DNA from: Candidatus Dechloromonas phosphorivorans
GTDB taxonomy: Bacteria > Pseudomonadota > Gammaproteobacteria > Burkholderiales > Rhodocyclaceae
Length of the DNA: 64,000 nt
NCBI GenBank assembly: GCA_016721185.1
Contig: JADKIP010000012.1
Span: 310,001 to 374,000 of the forward strand
Direction of reading: 5' to 3'
In this document: one piece after another, positions 34,375 through 42,186 of the stretch
How the letters are laid out: every line of letters starts with the position of its first letter
How positions within the stretch are numbered: the first letter of the stretch is position 1
Position numbers and translations under genes: made by a program
Notes under the pieces: model-generated
The model's input: the letters and a program-made list of their open reading frames with translations, nothing else
Told to the model about the DNA's origin: nothing
Database searches by the model: none

Positions 34375-35412
34375 TCAGTGCGCGGTGCAAGCGGTACGCC
34401 GCGTGTATCGAATAACACCTTGGGCGTCGGTAGTGCGCGACAGCCGGCCGGCTTGTTCAAGAAGATTCAGGTGAGCAATAGCCTCACCCATGGCGAACAT
34501 GGTTTGGTGCGTATCAAGCGCTCGCTGAAACAAGACATCGAGCAACTCTGCTGCGCTCTGCGGCGCAATTTCACAAGCCTCCTCCAGTGCCTGCAGACGC
34601 TCCTCATGGTGCGCATGCAAAGCGGCGACGCGGGACTGCACGCCAACAAACGGTAATCCATGCGAAGGCAACACTAAAGTTTGTTCCGGCATATCCCGGG
34701 CGAAACCATCCAGAGAATGCAAAAAGCAGCCCAGCGCGTCATCATTCGGCGTTGCAGCAAACACACTGATATTAGTGGATATTTTTGGCAAAAGCATGTC
34801 ACCTGAAATTAACACGCCGAGTTCGGCGCAGTAAAGCGACATATGTTCCGGCGCATGGCCGTGACCAATCAAAATTTGCCATTTTTTGCCGTTGACCGTA
34901 GCAACGTCGCCCGCTTTCAGGCGTTGGTAATACTCGGGCAAGGCTGGCACTGCCTGACGATAGCCCGAACCGCGCTTTTCAAATTTGGCCAGGCGCTCGG
35001 CATCAAGGCCATGCTGACGAAATTGTTCAACCATGAATCGCGCCCCGTGGCCGCCCACCTCGTTCCAGACCGCGTGCGCTGTCAGGAACTCTCCCGCCGT
35101 CATCGCCAGCGGGGCACCGGTCTTCTCCATCAACCAAGCGGCAAGGCCGAGATGGTCCGGGTGAAAGTGGGTAACGATCAGGCGCTTCACCGGGCCATCG
35201 AGTTGCTCGATGATCTGCGTCCAGGTCGCGCGCACGGCATCATCGGGAAAACCGGTATCAACGATGACCCAGCCATCGCTGTCGTGCAACAGCCACAAAT
35301 TGATGTGATTCAGCTGAAAAGGCAGCGGCATACGCAGCCAAAAAATACCGGGAGCAACCTCGATCAGCTCACCGTCAGCCGGCGGATGAGCGTGGGGGTA
35401 GTGCAAGGACAT
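34375..35412 (-). CDS. MBL-fold metallo-hydrolase
   Basis: 345 residues; metallo-beta-lactamase fold with the di-metal motif THFHPDHLGLA near 85-95, GHGHAPEHMSLY near 198, ISGDMLLPKISTNI near 218 and a C-terminal winged-helix-like part (residues ~270-345). ATG 35412 (MSLHYPHAHPP) is the natural start; the open frame continues upstream to 35877 only as antisense of liuR. The family includes lactonase- and thioesterase-like hydrolases; substrate unknown. It precedes phaC and is divergent from liuR, so a link to acyl-CoA or polymer metabolism is possible but unproven. Confidence 0.82.
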   Translation of the reverse strand: MSLHYPHAHPPADGELIEVAPGIFWLRMPLPFQLNHINLWLLHDSDGWVIVDTGFPDDAVRATWTQIIEQLDGPVKRLIVTHFHPDHLGLAAWLMEKTGAPLAMTAGEFLTAHAVWNEVGGHGARFMVEQFRQHGLDAERLAKFEKRGSGYRQAVPALPEYYQRLKAGDVATVNGKKWQILIGHGHAPEHMSLYCAELGVLISGDMLLPKISTNISVFAATPNDDALGCFLHSLDGFARDMPEQTLVLPSHGLPFVGVQSRVAALHAHHEERLQALEEACEIAPQSAAELLDVLFQRALDTHQTMFAMGEAIAHLNLLEQAGRLSRTTDAQGVIRYTRRTACTAH

Positions 35413-35514
35413 AGGCAAACCTTGGTAGTAAGGCGTGCAAATTACCATACGGGTGCGGATTGAAAAAACCTCTTTCTTCTGATTTACTGGGGTGCAATCG
35501 ACAAGGATGCCCAA

Positions 35515-35907
35515 TTGACCGAAGCCCCCGCCACTTTCACCATTTCCGATCTCGCTCGCGAGTTTGGCATCACACCGCGCACCATTCGCTTCTGGGAAGA
35601 TCAGGGCATTGTTGCACCGCAGCGTGCGGGGCGTAACCGGGTGTTCAACCGCCGCGACCGGGCGCGCCTGAAGATGGCTCTGCGCGGCAAGCGCCTCGGC
35701 CTGTCGCTGGCCGAGATTACCGACCTGATCGGCATGTACAACTCGACCGAGGATGAAACGCCGCAGTTGTTGAAGTGCCTGCAGGTCGTCGAGAAGCGCC
35801 GGGCGGCTCTGGAGCAGCAGCGCGAGGACATCGAAGCCATGCTCGACGACATTACCCAGTTTGAAACCCAGTGCCATCAGGAACTGGCTCGGCGGGATGC
35901 CGCGTAA
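35515..35907 (+). CDS. liuR: MerR-family regulator LiuR
   Basis: 130 residues from a TTG start at 35515 (no ATG available in frame). N-terminal MerR HTH: FTISDLAREFGITPRTIRFWEDQGIV (residues 8-33), then RNRVFNRRDRARLKMALRGKRLGLSLAEI and a coiled-coil LKCLQVVEKRRAALEQQREDIEAMLDD. No metal-binding cysteines except one in the coil, as expected for the LiuR branch that controls leucine/isovalerate degradation. It is directly followed by a perfect palindrome and liuA, so it probably regulates the cluster and itself. Confidence 0.87.
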   Translation: MTEAPATFTISDLAREFGITPRTIRFWEDQGIVAPQRAGRNRVFNRRDRARLKMALRGKRLGLSLAEITDLIGMYNSTEDETPQLLKCLQVVEKRRAALEQQREDIEAMLDDITQFETQCHQELARRDAA

Positions 35908-35924
35908 AAAATATTTGCTAACTA

Positions 35925-35942
35925 GTTGACGTTAACGTCAAC
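35925..35942. promoter_or_regulatory. LiuR operator (18-bp perfect palindrome)
   Basis: GTTGACGTTAACGTCAAC is its own reverse complement. Between liuR and liuA, 47 bases before the liuA ATG. TTGACG inside it can act as a -35 box with TACAAT (35948-35953) as -10 at 15-base spacing, the short or distorted geometry MerR-type regulators act on. The sequence agrees with the LiuR motif type I recall for proteobacteria. Confidence 0.8.
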
Positions 35943-35988
35943 GTAAATACAATCACATCCTATAACTCGAATATCCGGAGACAAACCC

Positions 35989-37161
35989 ATGAACATTCCC
36001 AGCCTCGACTTTGGCCTCGGCGAAGACATCAATCTGCTGCGCGATGCAGTGAAGGCCTTTGCCGACGCGGAAATTGCGCCGCGCGCTGGCGAGATTGACC
36101 GCGCTAACGAATTTCCGGCCGACCTCTGGCGGAAATTCGGCGACATGGGCCTGCTCGGCATGACGGCTGGCGAGGAGTACGGCGGTACGAACATGGGTTA
36201 TCTGGCACACATCGTCGCGCTGGAGGAAATTTCCCGCGCTTCGGCCTCGGTTGGCCTGTCCTACGGTGCACACTCGAATTTGTGCGTAAACCAGATTCGC
36301 CGCAACGGGACAGAAGCACAACGTCAGAAATATCTGCCCAAGCTGATTTCCGGCGAACACGTCGGCGCACTCGCCATGTCCGAGCCGAATGCCGGTTCCG
36401 ATGTTGTGTCGATGAAGCTGAAAGCCGAGAAAAAAGGCGACCGTTATGTGCTGAACGGTTCGAAGATGTGGATCACCAACGGCGGCGATGCCGATACGCT
36501 GGTGGTTTACGCCAAGACTGACCTGAATGCTGGCGCCAAAGGGATGACGGCCTTCATCGTTGAGAAGGGCATGCCGGGTTTCAGCCACGGCACTCACCTC
36601 GACAAGCTGGGCATGCGCGGCTCCAACACCTATCCGCTATTTTTCGACGACTGCGAAGTGCCGGAAGAAAACGTCCTCGGCGGCGTCGGCAACGGCACCA
36701 AGGTGCTGATGTCCGGCCTCGACTACGAACGCGCCGTATTGTGCGGTGGCCCGCTCGGCATCATGGCCGCCTGCATGGATTCGGTTGTTCCCTTCCTGCA
36801 CGAGCGCAAGCAATTCGGTCAGGCGATCGGCGAATTCCAGCTGATGCAGGGCAAGGTCGCCGACATGTATTCGACCTGGCAGGCCACCCGCGCCTACGTT
36901 TATGCCGTCGGCCGTGCCTGCGATGTCACCGATCATTCCCGCACACTGCGCAAGGATGCCGCCGGGGCCATTCTTTATTCCGCTGAAAAGGCCACCTGGA
37001 TGGCTGGCGAGGCGATCCAGACACTGGGCGGGGTTGGCTATACCAACGAGTATCCGGTCGGCCGTTTGTGGCGCGATGCCAAGCTTTATGAGATCGGCGC
37101 CGGCACCTCGGAAATCCGTAGAATGCTGATTGGCCGCGAACTCTTCGCTGAAACTGCCTGA
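35989..37161 (+). CDS. liuA: Isovaleryl-CoA dehydrogenase
   Basis: FAD enzyme oxidising isovaleryl-CoA to 3-methylcrotonyl-CoA, the first committed step of leucine catabolism; electrons go to ETF. 390 residues with the acyl-CoA dehydrogenase fold: LAMSEPNAGSDVVSMKLKA near 125, WITNGGDADTLVVYAKT near 157, and IQTLGGVGYTNEYPVGRLWRDAKLYEIGAGTSEIRRMLIGREL at the C-terminus. The glutamate in GLDYERAVL (Glu247) is at the position used as catalytic base in isovaleryl-CoA dehydrogenases, unlike other family members. First gene after the LiuR operator. Confidence 0.92.
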   Translation: MNIPSLDFGLGEDINLLRDAVKAFADAEIAPRAGEIDRANEFPADLWRKFGDMGLLGMTAGEEYGGTNMGYLAHIVALEEISRASASVGLSYGAHSNLCVNQIRRNGTEAQRQKYLPKLISGEHVGALAMSEPNAGSDVVSMKLKAEKKGDRYVLNGSKMWITNGGDADTLVVYAKTDLNAGAKGMTAFIVEKGMPGFSHGTHLDKLGMRGSNTYPLFFDDCEVPEENVLGGVGNGTKVLMSGLDYERAVLCGGPLGIMAACMDSVVPFLHERKQFGQAIGEFQLMQGKVADMYSTWQATRAYVYAVGRACDVTDHSRTLRKDAAGAILYSAEKATWMAGEAIQTLGGVGYTNEYPVGRLWRDAKLYEIGAGTSEIRRMLIGRELFAETA

Positions 37162-37217
37162 ACAAGCTCCCAGCGGCGTCTCCGAACTGGGGGCCCCGCA
37201 CCATGGAGCTGCACAAA

Positions 37218-38366
37218 ATGACCGTTACCCTACGCACCCTCACCGCTAAAGATACCGAAGCGCTGGAACAGGTTCGCCAGTATTTCCGCAACTATGCGGG
37301 CTGGCTGGGCGTCGATCTGTCGTACCAGAATTTCGATCAGGAAATGGCCTCGCTGCCCGGCGCCTATGAAACGCCGGATGGCCGCCTGTTTTTTGCCGAA
37401 GTTGACGGTCGACCGGCGGGTTGTGTCGGCGTCCGGCCGCTACCCGGCAGCGAAGGCGTCTGCGAGATGAAGCGCCTCTACGTCGAACCCGAGGAGCGCG
37501 GTCACGGCGTCGGCGCCGCGTTGGCGCTGGCCGCGATCAAGGCAGCCAAGGAAATCGGCTACCGCAAGCTGATGATCGACACGCTGCCCAATATGCGGAT
37601 GGCCGTGAAGCTTTACCGCGAACTGGGCTTCACCGAGGCACCGAACTACTACCAGACGCCGGTCGAAGGCACGATGTTCCTCGCCCTTGATCTGGAAAAC
37701 TGGTCGGAAGAGGAAATTCGCAGCGAAAACCTGTCGCATCTGTTCGACTTCAACCGCGCCTGGGCCAACCAGATGCAGGAAGTCGACCCGGAGTATTTCA
37801 ATAAGCTGGCCCAAATCCAGACCCCGGAATTCCTCTGGATCGGCTGCTCCGATTCGCGCGTCCCGGCCAACCAGATCGTCGGCCTGCTACCGGGCGAGGT
37901 GTTCGTCCATCGCAACGTCGCCAATGTGGTGGTGCATACCGATCTCAACTGCCTGTCGGTCATCCAGTACGCCGTCGATGTGCTGAAAGTGAAGCACATC
38001 ATGGTCGTCGGCCACTACGGCTGCGGCGGTGTCGGGGCTGCGCTGCGCCGCGACCGGGTTGGCATCGTCGACCTCTGGCTGCGCCATGTGCACGACGTCC
38101 ATAACAAGCATCTGGCCAACGTCGACAGCCTGCCCGAAGACCAGCGCCACGACCGCCTGTGCGAGTTGAACGTGCTGGAACAGGTCACCAATGTCTGCCA
38201 TAACCCGGTGGTTCAGGATGCCTGGCAGCGCGGTCAACAACTCACCGTCCATGGCTGGATTTACGGCCTGAAGGACGGCCATATGCACGATTTGGGCATC
38301 ACCGTCGATTGCCCGCAGGATCTACCCACTCGTTACGACGCCGCACTGAAAGCGTTGGACGCTTAG
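37218..38366 (+). CDS. Fusion of GNAT acetyltransferase and beta-carbonic anhydrase
   Basis: 382 residues. Residues ~1-160 are a GNAT N-acetyltransferase (CEMKRLYVEPEERGHGVGAA, the acetyl-CoA loop R-G-H-G-V-G, then KLMIDTLPNMRMAVKLYREL). Residues ~170-382 are a complete Can-type beta-carbonic anhydrase: zinc ligands Cys210, Asp212 (WIGCSDSRVPANQ), His266 and Cys269 (GHYGCGG), plus FVHRNVANVVVHTDLNCLSVIQYAVDVL. The linker ENWSEEEIRSENLSH joins them without a stop. ATG 37218 has GGAG at a good distance. Carbonic anhydrase could supply bicarbonate to the LiuBD carboxylase. The GNAT substrate is unknown. Confidence 0.88.
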   Translation: MTVTLRTLTAKDTEALEQVRQYFRNYAGWLGVDLSYQNFDQEMASLPGAYETPDGRLFFAEVDGRPAGCVGVRPLPGSEGVCEMKRLYVEPEERGHGVGAALALAAIKAAKEIGYRKLMIDTLPNMRMAVKLYRELGFTEAPNYYQTPVEGTMFLALDLENWSEEEIRSENLSHLFDFNRAWANQMQEVDPEYFNKLAQIQTPEFLWIGCSDSRVPANQIVGLLPGEVFVHRNVANVVVHTDLNCLSVIQYAVDVLKVKHIMVVGHYGCGGVGAALRRDRVGIVDLWLRHVHDVHNKHLANVDSLPEDQRHDRLCELNVLEQVTNVCHNPVVQDAWQRGQQLTVHGWIYGLKDGHMHDLGITVDCPQDLPTRYDAALKALDA

Positions 38367-38394
38367 TTAAACCAAGCACTCAGGAGAAATCAGC

Positions 38395-39585
38395 ATGAAT
38401 GACCCGATCGTTATCGTTTCCGCCGCCCGTACCGCCATGGGCAGTTTTCAGGGCGGCTTTGCCGGCCTGACTGCGGCCAACCTCGGTGCCGTCGCCATCA
38501 AGGCCGCGGTCGAGCGTGCCGGCATCGATGCCAATCTGATCGAAGAAGTGCTGATGGGCTGCGTTCTGCAAGCCGGCCAGGGCCAGGCCCCGGCCCGCCA
38601 GGCTGCATTGCAGGCCGGCCTGCCGCTGACCGCCGGCTGCGCCACCATCCACAAGGTCTGCGGCTCGGCCATGAAGGCGACCATGCTCGGCCACGACGGC
38701 ATCCTCGCCGGCTCCTACGACGTGGCCGTGGTCGGCGGCATGGAATCGATGACCAACGCCCCCTACCTTCTGCCCAAGGCCCGCGGCGGCTATCGCCTCG
38801 GCCACGGCCAGATCATCGACCACATGTTCATGGATGGCCTCGAAGATTCCTACAGCAAGGAAACCCGCGGCCGCCTGATGGGTACGTTTGCCGAAGAGTG
38901 TGCGACCACTTACGGTTTCACCCGCGAAGCGCAGGACGAATTCGCCATCCGTTCGACCACCCGCGCCAAGCAGGCCAGTGACGACGGCAGCTTTGCCTGG
39001 GAAATTGCCCCAGCCACCGTCGCCGGCCGCAAGGGCGATGTCGTGATCGACAAGGATGAAGGCCCGTTCGCGGTCAATATCGACAAGATTCCGAGCTTGA
39101 AGCCGGCCTTCAAGAAGGATGGCACGGTCACCCCGGCCAACTCCTCATCGATTTCCGACGGCGCTGCCGCCATGGTGCTGATGCGTGCCTCGCAGGCCGC
39201 CAAGCTCGGCCTCTCGCCGATTGCCCGCATTGTCGGCCACACCACCCATGCCGGCGTGCCAGCCCTGTTCCCGTCTGCCCCGGTCGGCGCCATGCAGAAA
39301 TTACTGGCAAAAACCGGGTGGACCGCAGCCGACGTCGATCTGTGGGAAATCAACGAAGCCTTTGCCGTGGTGACGATGGCCGCCATCCACGACATGCAGT
39401 TGCCGGTCGAAAAAGTGAATATCCACGGCGGCGCCTGTGCGCTGGGCCACCCGATCGGTGCTTCCGGGGCACGGATCGTCGTCACGCTGCTCGGCGCACT
39501 GAAGAAATACGGCCTGAAGCGCGGCGTTGCCTCGCTGTGCATCGGCGGCGGCGAAGCCACGGCGCTGGCGGTGGAAATGCTGTGA
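38395..39585 (+). CDS. Acetyl-CoA C-acetyltransferase (thiolase)
   Basis: 396 residues; cleaves acetoacetyl-CoA into two acetyl-CoA, the end of leucine breakdown, or runs in the other direction for PHB synthesis. Thiolase motifs: acyl-accepting cysteine in TIHKVCGSAMKA near residue 90, NINEAFAVV-type WEINEAFAVVTM near 320, GGACALGHPIGASGARI near 345 and the second cysteine in ASLCIGGGEATAL near 378. AtoB/PhaA branch cannot be separated by eye. Good AGGAG ribosome site before ATG 38395. Confidence 0.9.
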   Translation: MNDPIVIVSAARTAMGSFQGGFAGLTAANLGAVAIKAAVERAGIDANLIEEVLMGCVLQAGQGQAPARQAALQAGLPLTAGCATIHKVCGSAMKATMLGHDGILAGSYDVAVVGGMESMTNAPYLLPKARGGYRLGHGQIIDHMFMDGLEDSYSKETRGRLMGTFAEECATTYGFTREAQDEFAIRSTTRAKQASDDGSFAWEIAPATVAGRKGDVVIDKDEGPFAVNIDKIPSLKPAFKKDGTVTPANSSSISDGAAAMVLMRASQAAKLGLSPIARIVGHTTHAGVPALFPSAPVGAMQKLLAKTGWTAADVDLWEINEAFAVVTMAAIHDMQLPVEKVNIHGGACALGHPIGASGARIVVTLLGALKKYGLKRGVASLCIGGGEATALAVEML

Positions 39586-39589
39586 GATT

Positions 39590-39680
39590 AGTTGTTAGTG
39601 GTTAGTCGGTAGCTGTTAGCAAGATTTGTGCGCCAAGGGCGCGGGAACTCAATGCTCATGACTGACTACTCGCTACTCAA
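39590..39680. repeat. Imperfect inverted repeat of GTTAGT-type sequence
   Basis: The left side is built from TTAGT/GTTAG units (39592-39621) and the right side (about 39655-39680) reads GACTGACTACTCGCTACTCA, whose complement has the same GAGTAG/GTAGTCAG character. They could form a long imperfect hairpin between the thiolase and acyl-CoA dehydrogenase genes. May be a scar of a small non-coding element; no gene here. Confidence 0.35.
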
Positions 39681-39699
39681 ACCTGATTTGGAGAATTCG

Positions 39700-40836
39700 A
39701 TGCTTTTAACCCAAGAACAAGAAATGATCCGCGACACCATGCGCGCCTTTGCGCAGGAACGCCTGGCACCCTTTGCCGGCGAGTGGGACAAAAACCATAC
39801 CTTTCCGGCCGAAGCGCTGAAGGAACTCGGCGCGCTGGGCGCGCTCGGCATGGTCGTCCCGGACGAATGGGATGGCGCCGGCATGGATTACATGTCGCTG
39901 GTCCTGACACTGGAAGAAATCGCCGCTGGCGATGGCGCCACCTCGACTATCGTCAGTGTGCAAAATTCGCTGGCCTGCGGCATCACGATGAAATACGGCA
40001 CCGATGCCCAGAAGGAAACCTGGCTCAAGCCACTGGCCCGCGGCGACAAGCTCGGCTGCTTCTGCCTGACCGAGCCGCATACCGGCTCCGATGCCTCGGC
40101 GATCACCACCCGCGCTGACCGCGATGGCGACGATTTCATCATCAACGGCATCAAGCATTACATCACCACCGGCAAGCACGCCGAGGTCGCCATCGTCTTT
40201 GCCGTCACCGACAAGGCGGCCGGCAAAAAGGGGATTTCCTGCTTTTTGGTGCCGACCGCGACGCCGGGTTACATCGTCGCCCGTATTGAAGAAAAAATGG
40301 GCCAGCACGCTTCGGATACAGCGCAGATCGTCTTTGAAAACTGCCGCGTCCCGGCTTCCGCCCTGCTCGGCAAGGAAGGCGAAGGCTACAAAATCGCCCT
40401 GTCCAACCTCGAAGCCGGGCGCATCGGCATCGCCGCCCAATCGGTCGGCATGGCGCGCGCCGCCTTTGAGGCAGCGGTCCGTTACGCCAAGGAGCGCGTC
40501 ACTTTTGGTGTGCCGATCATCCAGCATCAGGCAGTCAATTTCCGCCTGGCCGACATGGCTACCCAGATCGACGCCGCCCGTTTGATGGTCTGGCGCGCCG
40601 CAACGCTGAAGGATGCCGGCAAGCCCTGCCTGACCGAGGCGTCGATGGCCAAGATGTTCGCCTCCGAAATGGCCGAGAAGGTCTGTTCCGACGCTATCCA
40701 GATACACGGCGGCTGCGGTTACACCAACGAATTCCCGGTTGAACGAATTTACCGCGCCGTGCGTATCTGCCAGATTTACGAAGGCGCCAACGATATTCAG
40801 CGGCTGGTCATCGGCCGGGCGATCGCCGTCGAATAA
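39700..40836 (+). CDS. Acyl-CoA dehydrogenase (second paralogue in the liu cluster)
   Basis: 378 residues from ATG 39700 (LLTQEQEMIRDTMRAFAQER), with GGAGA upstream. Full acyl-CoA dehydrogenase fold: CLTEPHTGSDASAITTRADRD near 127, FIINGIKHYITTGKHAEVAIVFAV near 148, IHGGCGYTNEFPVERIYRAVRICQIYEGANDIQRLVIGR at the end. The catalytic glutamate is at the usual short-chain position (Glu361 in YEGANDIQ), not the isovaleryl-type position, so it probably acts on a straight or 2-methyl-branched short acyl-CoA. Electron acceptor ETF. Confidence 0.9.
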   Translation: MLLTQEQEMIRDTMRAFAQERLAPFAGEWDKNHTFPAEALKELGALGALGMVVPDEWDGAGMDYMSLVLTLEEIAAGDGATSTIVSVQNSLACGITMKYGTDAQKETWLKPLARGDKLGCFCLTEPHTGSDASAITTRADRDGDDFIINGIKHYITTGKHAEVAIVFAVTDKAAGKKGISCFLVPTATPGYIVARIEEKMGQHASDTAQIVFENCRVPASALLGKEGEGYKIALSNLEAGRIGIAAQSVGMARAAFEAAVRYAKERVTFGVPIIQHQAVNFRLADMATQIDAARLMVWRAATLKDAGKPCLTEASMAKMFASEMAEKVCSDAIQIHGGCGYTNEFPVERIYRAVRICQIYEGANDIQRLVIGRAIAVE

Positions 40837-40845
40837 GCCGAATAC

Positions 40846-40887
40846 TGCGGTCGACCGGAAAAACGCCCAAAAACCCGGTCGACCGCA
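40846..40887. repeat. Perfect 13-bp inverted repeat, possible hairpin
   Basis: TGCGGTCGACCGG (40846-40858) and CCGGTCGACCGCA (40875-40887) with a 16-base A-rich loop. No T-run on either side, so not a standard terminator. A related arm (TGCGGTCAACCGG followed by an A-rich stretch) occurs at about 44090 in the repeat-filled gap, suggesting a dispersed genomic repeat. Confidence 0.7.
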
Positions 40888-40907
40888 CCGATCCCAGGAG
40901 ATAAACG

Positions 40908-41522
40908 ATGACCGATTCCGCCCCGCCGCTCGATTTCTATTTCGACTTCTCCAGCCCCTACGGCTACCTGATGAGCGAGAAGATTGACGCCGTCGCCGCC
41001 CGGCACGGCCGCAAGGTGCGCTGGCATCCGATCCTGCTCGGTATCATTTTCAAGGCAACCGGCAGCGCCCCGCTGACGCTGCAGAATCCGGCCAAGGCCG
41101 CCTATTCGATCCACGATTTCGAGCGTTCGGCGCGCTTCATGGGCATTCCCTACCGGCATCCGAGTCGCTTCCCGCTCGCCACGCAGAACGCCGCCCGCGC
41201 CTACTACTGGCTGGACGGGCAGGACTGCGCGCTGGCCCGGCAGTTCGCCCATGCGGTTTATCGGGCGCTGTTTGTCGACGATCAGGACATTTCCGCACCG
41301 GAAACCGTCATTGAAATTGCGGCAAAACTGGGTGTTGACCGCAGCAATCTGGAAAACGCCCTGCAAAGCCCGGAAATCAAGGCTCGACTGAAGGACGAAG
41401 TGGATAACGCGCTGAAAATCGGCGTTTTCGGCTCGCCCTATGTGGTCATCGACGGCGAGCCATTTTTTGGCGCCGACCGCCTGCCGCAAATCGAAAAATG
41501 GCTGGAAACCGGGGCATTCTGA
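40908..41522 (+). CDS. 2-hydroxychromene-2-carboxylate isomerase family (DsbA/GST-kappa fold)
   Basis: 204 residues: LDFYFDFSSPYGYLMSEKID at the N-terminus, where SSPYGY replaces the CxxC of DsbA, a helical insert (residues ~65-140) and a C-terminal KIGVFGSPYVVIDGEPFFGADRLPQIEKWL with the cis-proline SPY. Typical members isomerise hydroxychromene carboxylate with glutathione in naphthalene degradation; in other contexts the substrate is unknown. Here it lies among branched-chain catabolic genes, eight bases before the LOG gene, so a role in aromatic degradation is not implied. Confidence 0.85.
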   Translation: MTDSAPPLDFYFDFSSPYGYLMSEKIDAVAARHGRKVRWHPILLGIIFKATGSAPLTLQNPAKAAYSIHDFERSARFMGIPYRHPSRFPLATQNAARAYYWLDGQDCALARQFAHAVYRALFVDDQDISAPETVIEIAAKLGVDRSNLENALQSPEIKARLKDEVDNALKIGVFGSPYVVIDGEPFFGADRLPQIEKWLETGAF

Positions 41523-41529
41523 GGAAAAC

Positions 41530-42129
41530 ATGAAACGAATCTGCGTCTTCTGTGGCTCCAACACCGGCCACAACCCGATCTACCGCGCCGAAGCGGAAAA
41601 GCTCGGTCAACTTTTGGCTGCACGCGGCATCGAGCTGGTCTATGGCGCCGGCAATATCGGCCTGATGGGCGCCGTGGCCGATGCCTGTTTGGCCGCCGGC
41701 GGCACGGTCATCGGCGTCATTCCCGAAGCCTTGATGGGCAAGGAAGTGGCCGGCCGCGCCGTCGATCACCGGGCACTGACGCGGATCGAAGTCGTCGATT
41801 CGATGCACACCCGCAAGGCGCGCATGGCCGAGCTGTCCGACGGTTTCATCGCCCTGCCCGGCGGCTTCGGCACCTTCGAGGAATTCTGCGAAATTCTGAC
41901 CTGGGGCCAGTTGGGGTTTCACGTGAAGCCAATGGGCCTGCTCAATGTCAATGGCTTCTACGACCCGCTGCTCGGCCTGTTCGATCACGCTGTCAGCGAA
42001 GGCTTCCTGCGCCCCCAGAACCGGGCAATGGCGCTGGCCGAAACCAATATAGAGCGCTTGCTCGACGCGATGCTGGCCTACCGACCCGAGCCGGTCAGCA
42101 AATGGCTCAGGGAGGAAAAGCAGTTGTAG
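41530..42129 (+). CDS. LOG-family phosphoribohydrolase (TIGR00730)
   Basis: 199 residues; Rossmann-fold hydrolase of nucleoside 5'-monophosphates such as cytokinin ribosides. Motifs: VFCGSNTGHNPIYRAEAEKL at the start, LVYGAGNIGLMGAVADACLA near 39, MHTRKARM near 98 and the diagnostic PGGFGTFEEFCEILTW near 111. ATG 41530 follows GAGGAAA. Usually an orphan gene; in this position probably just co-transcribed. Confidence 0.9.
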   Translation: MKRICVFCGSNTGHNPIYRAEAEKLGQLLAARGIELVYGAGNIGLMGAVADACLAAGGTVIGVIPEALMGKEVAGRAVDHRALTRIEVVDSMHTRKARMAELSDGFIALPGGFGTFEEFCEILTWGQLGFHVKPMGLLNVNGFYDPLLGLFDHAVSEGFLRPQNRAMALAETNIERLLDAMLAYRPEPVSKWLREEKQL

Positions 42130-42186
42130 CGCTTTTCCCAAAATCAGAAGTTCAGGCACACGGAAACTATAAAAAAGCGAGGCGAC

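Noticed and set aside
32507..34474. Two long plus-strand frames across the phaC region
   Set aside because: Antisense to phaC, whose protein is unmistakable; no start signals.
40908..41522. Naphthalene/aromatic degradation gene cluster
   Set aside because: One isomerase-family gene only; no ring dioxygenase or aldolase partners, and the neighbours are branched-chain acyl-CoA genes.
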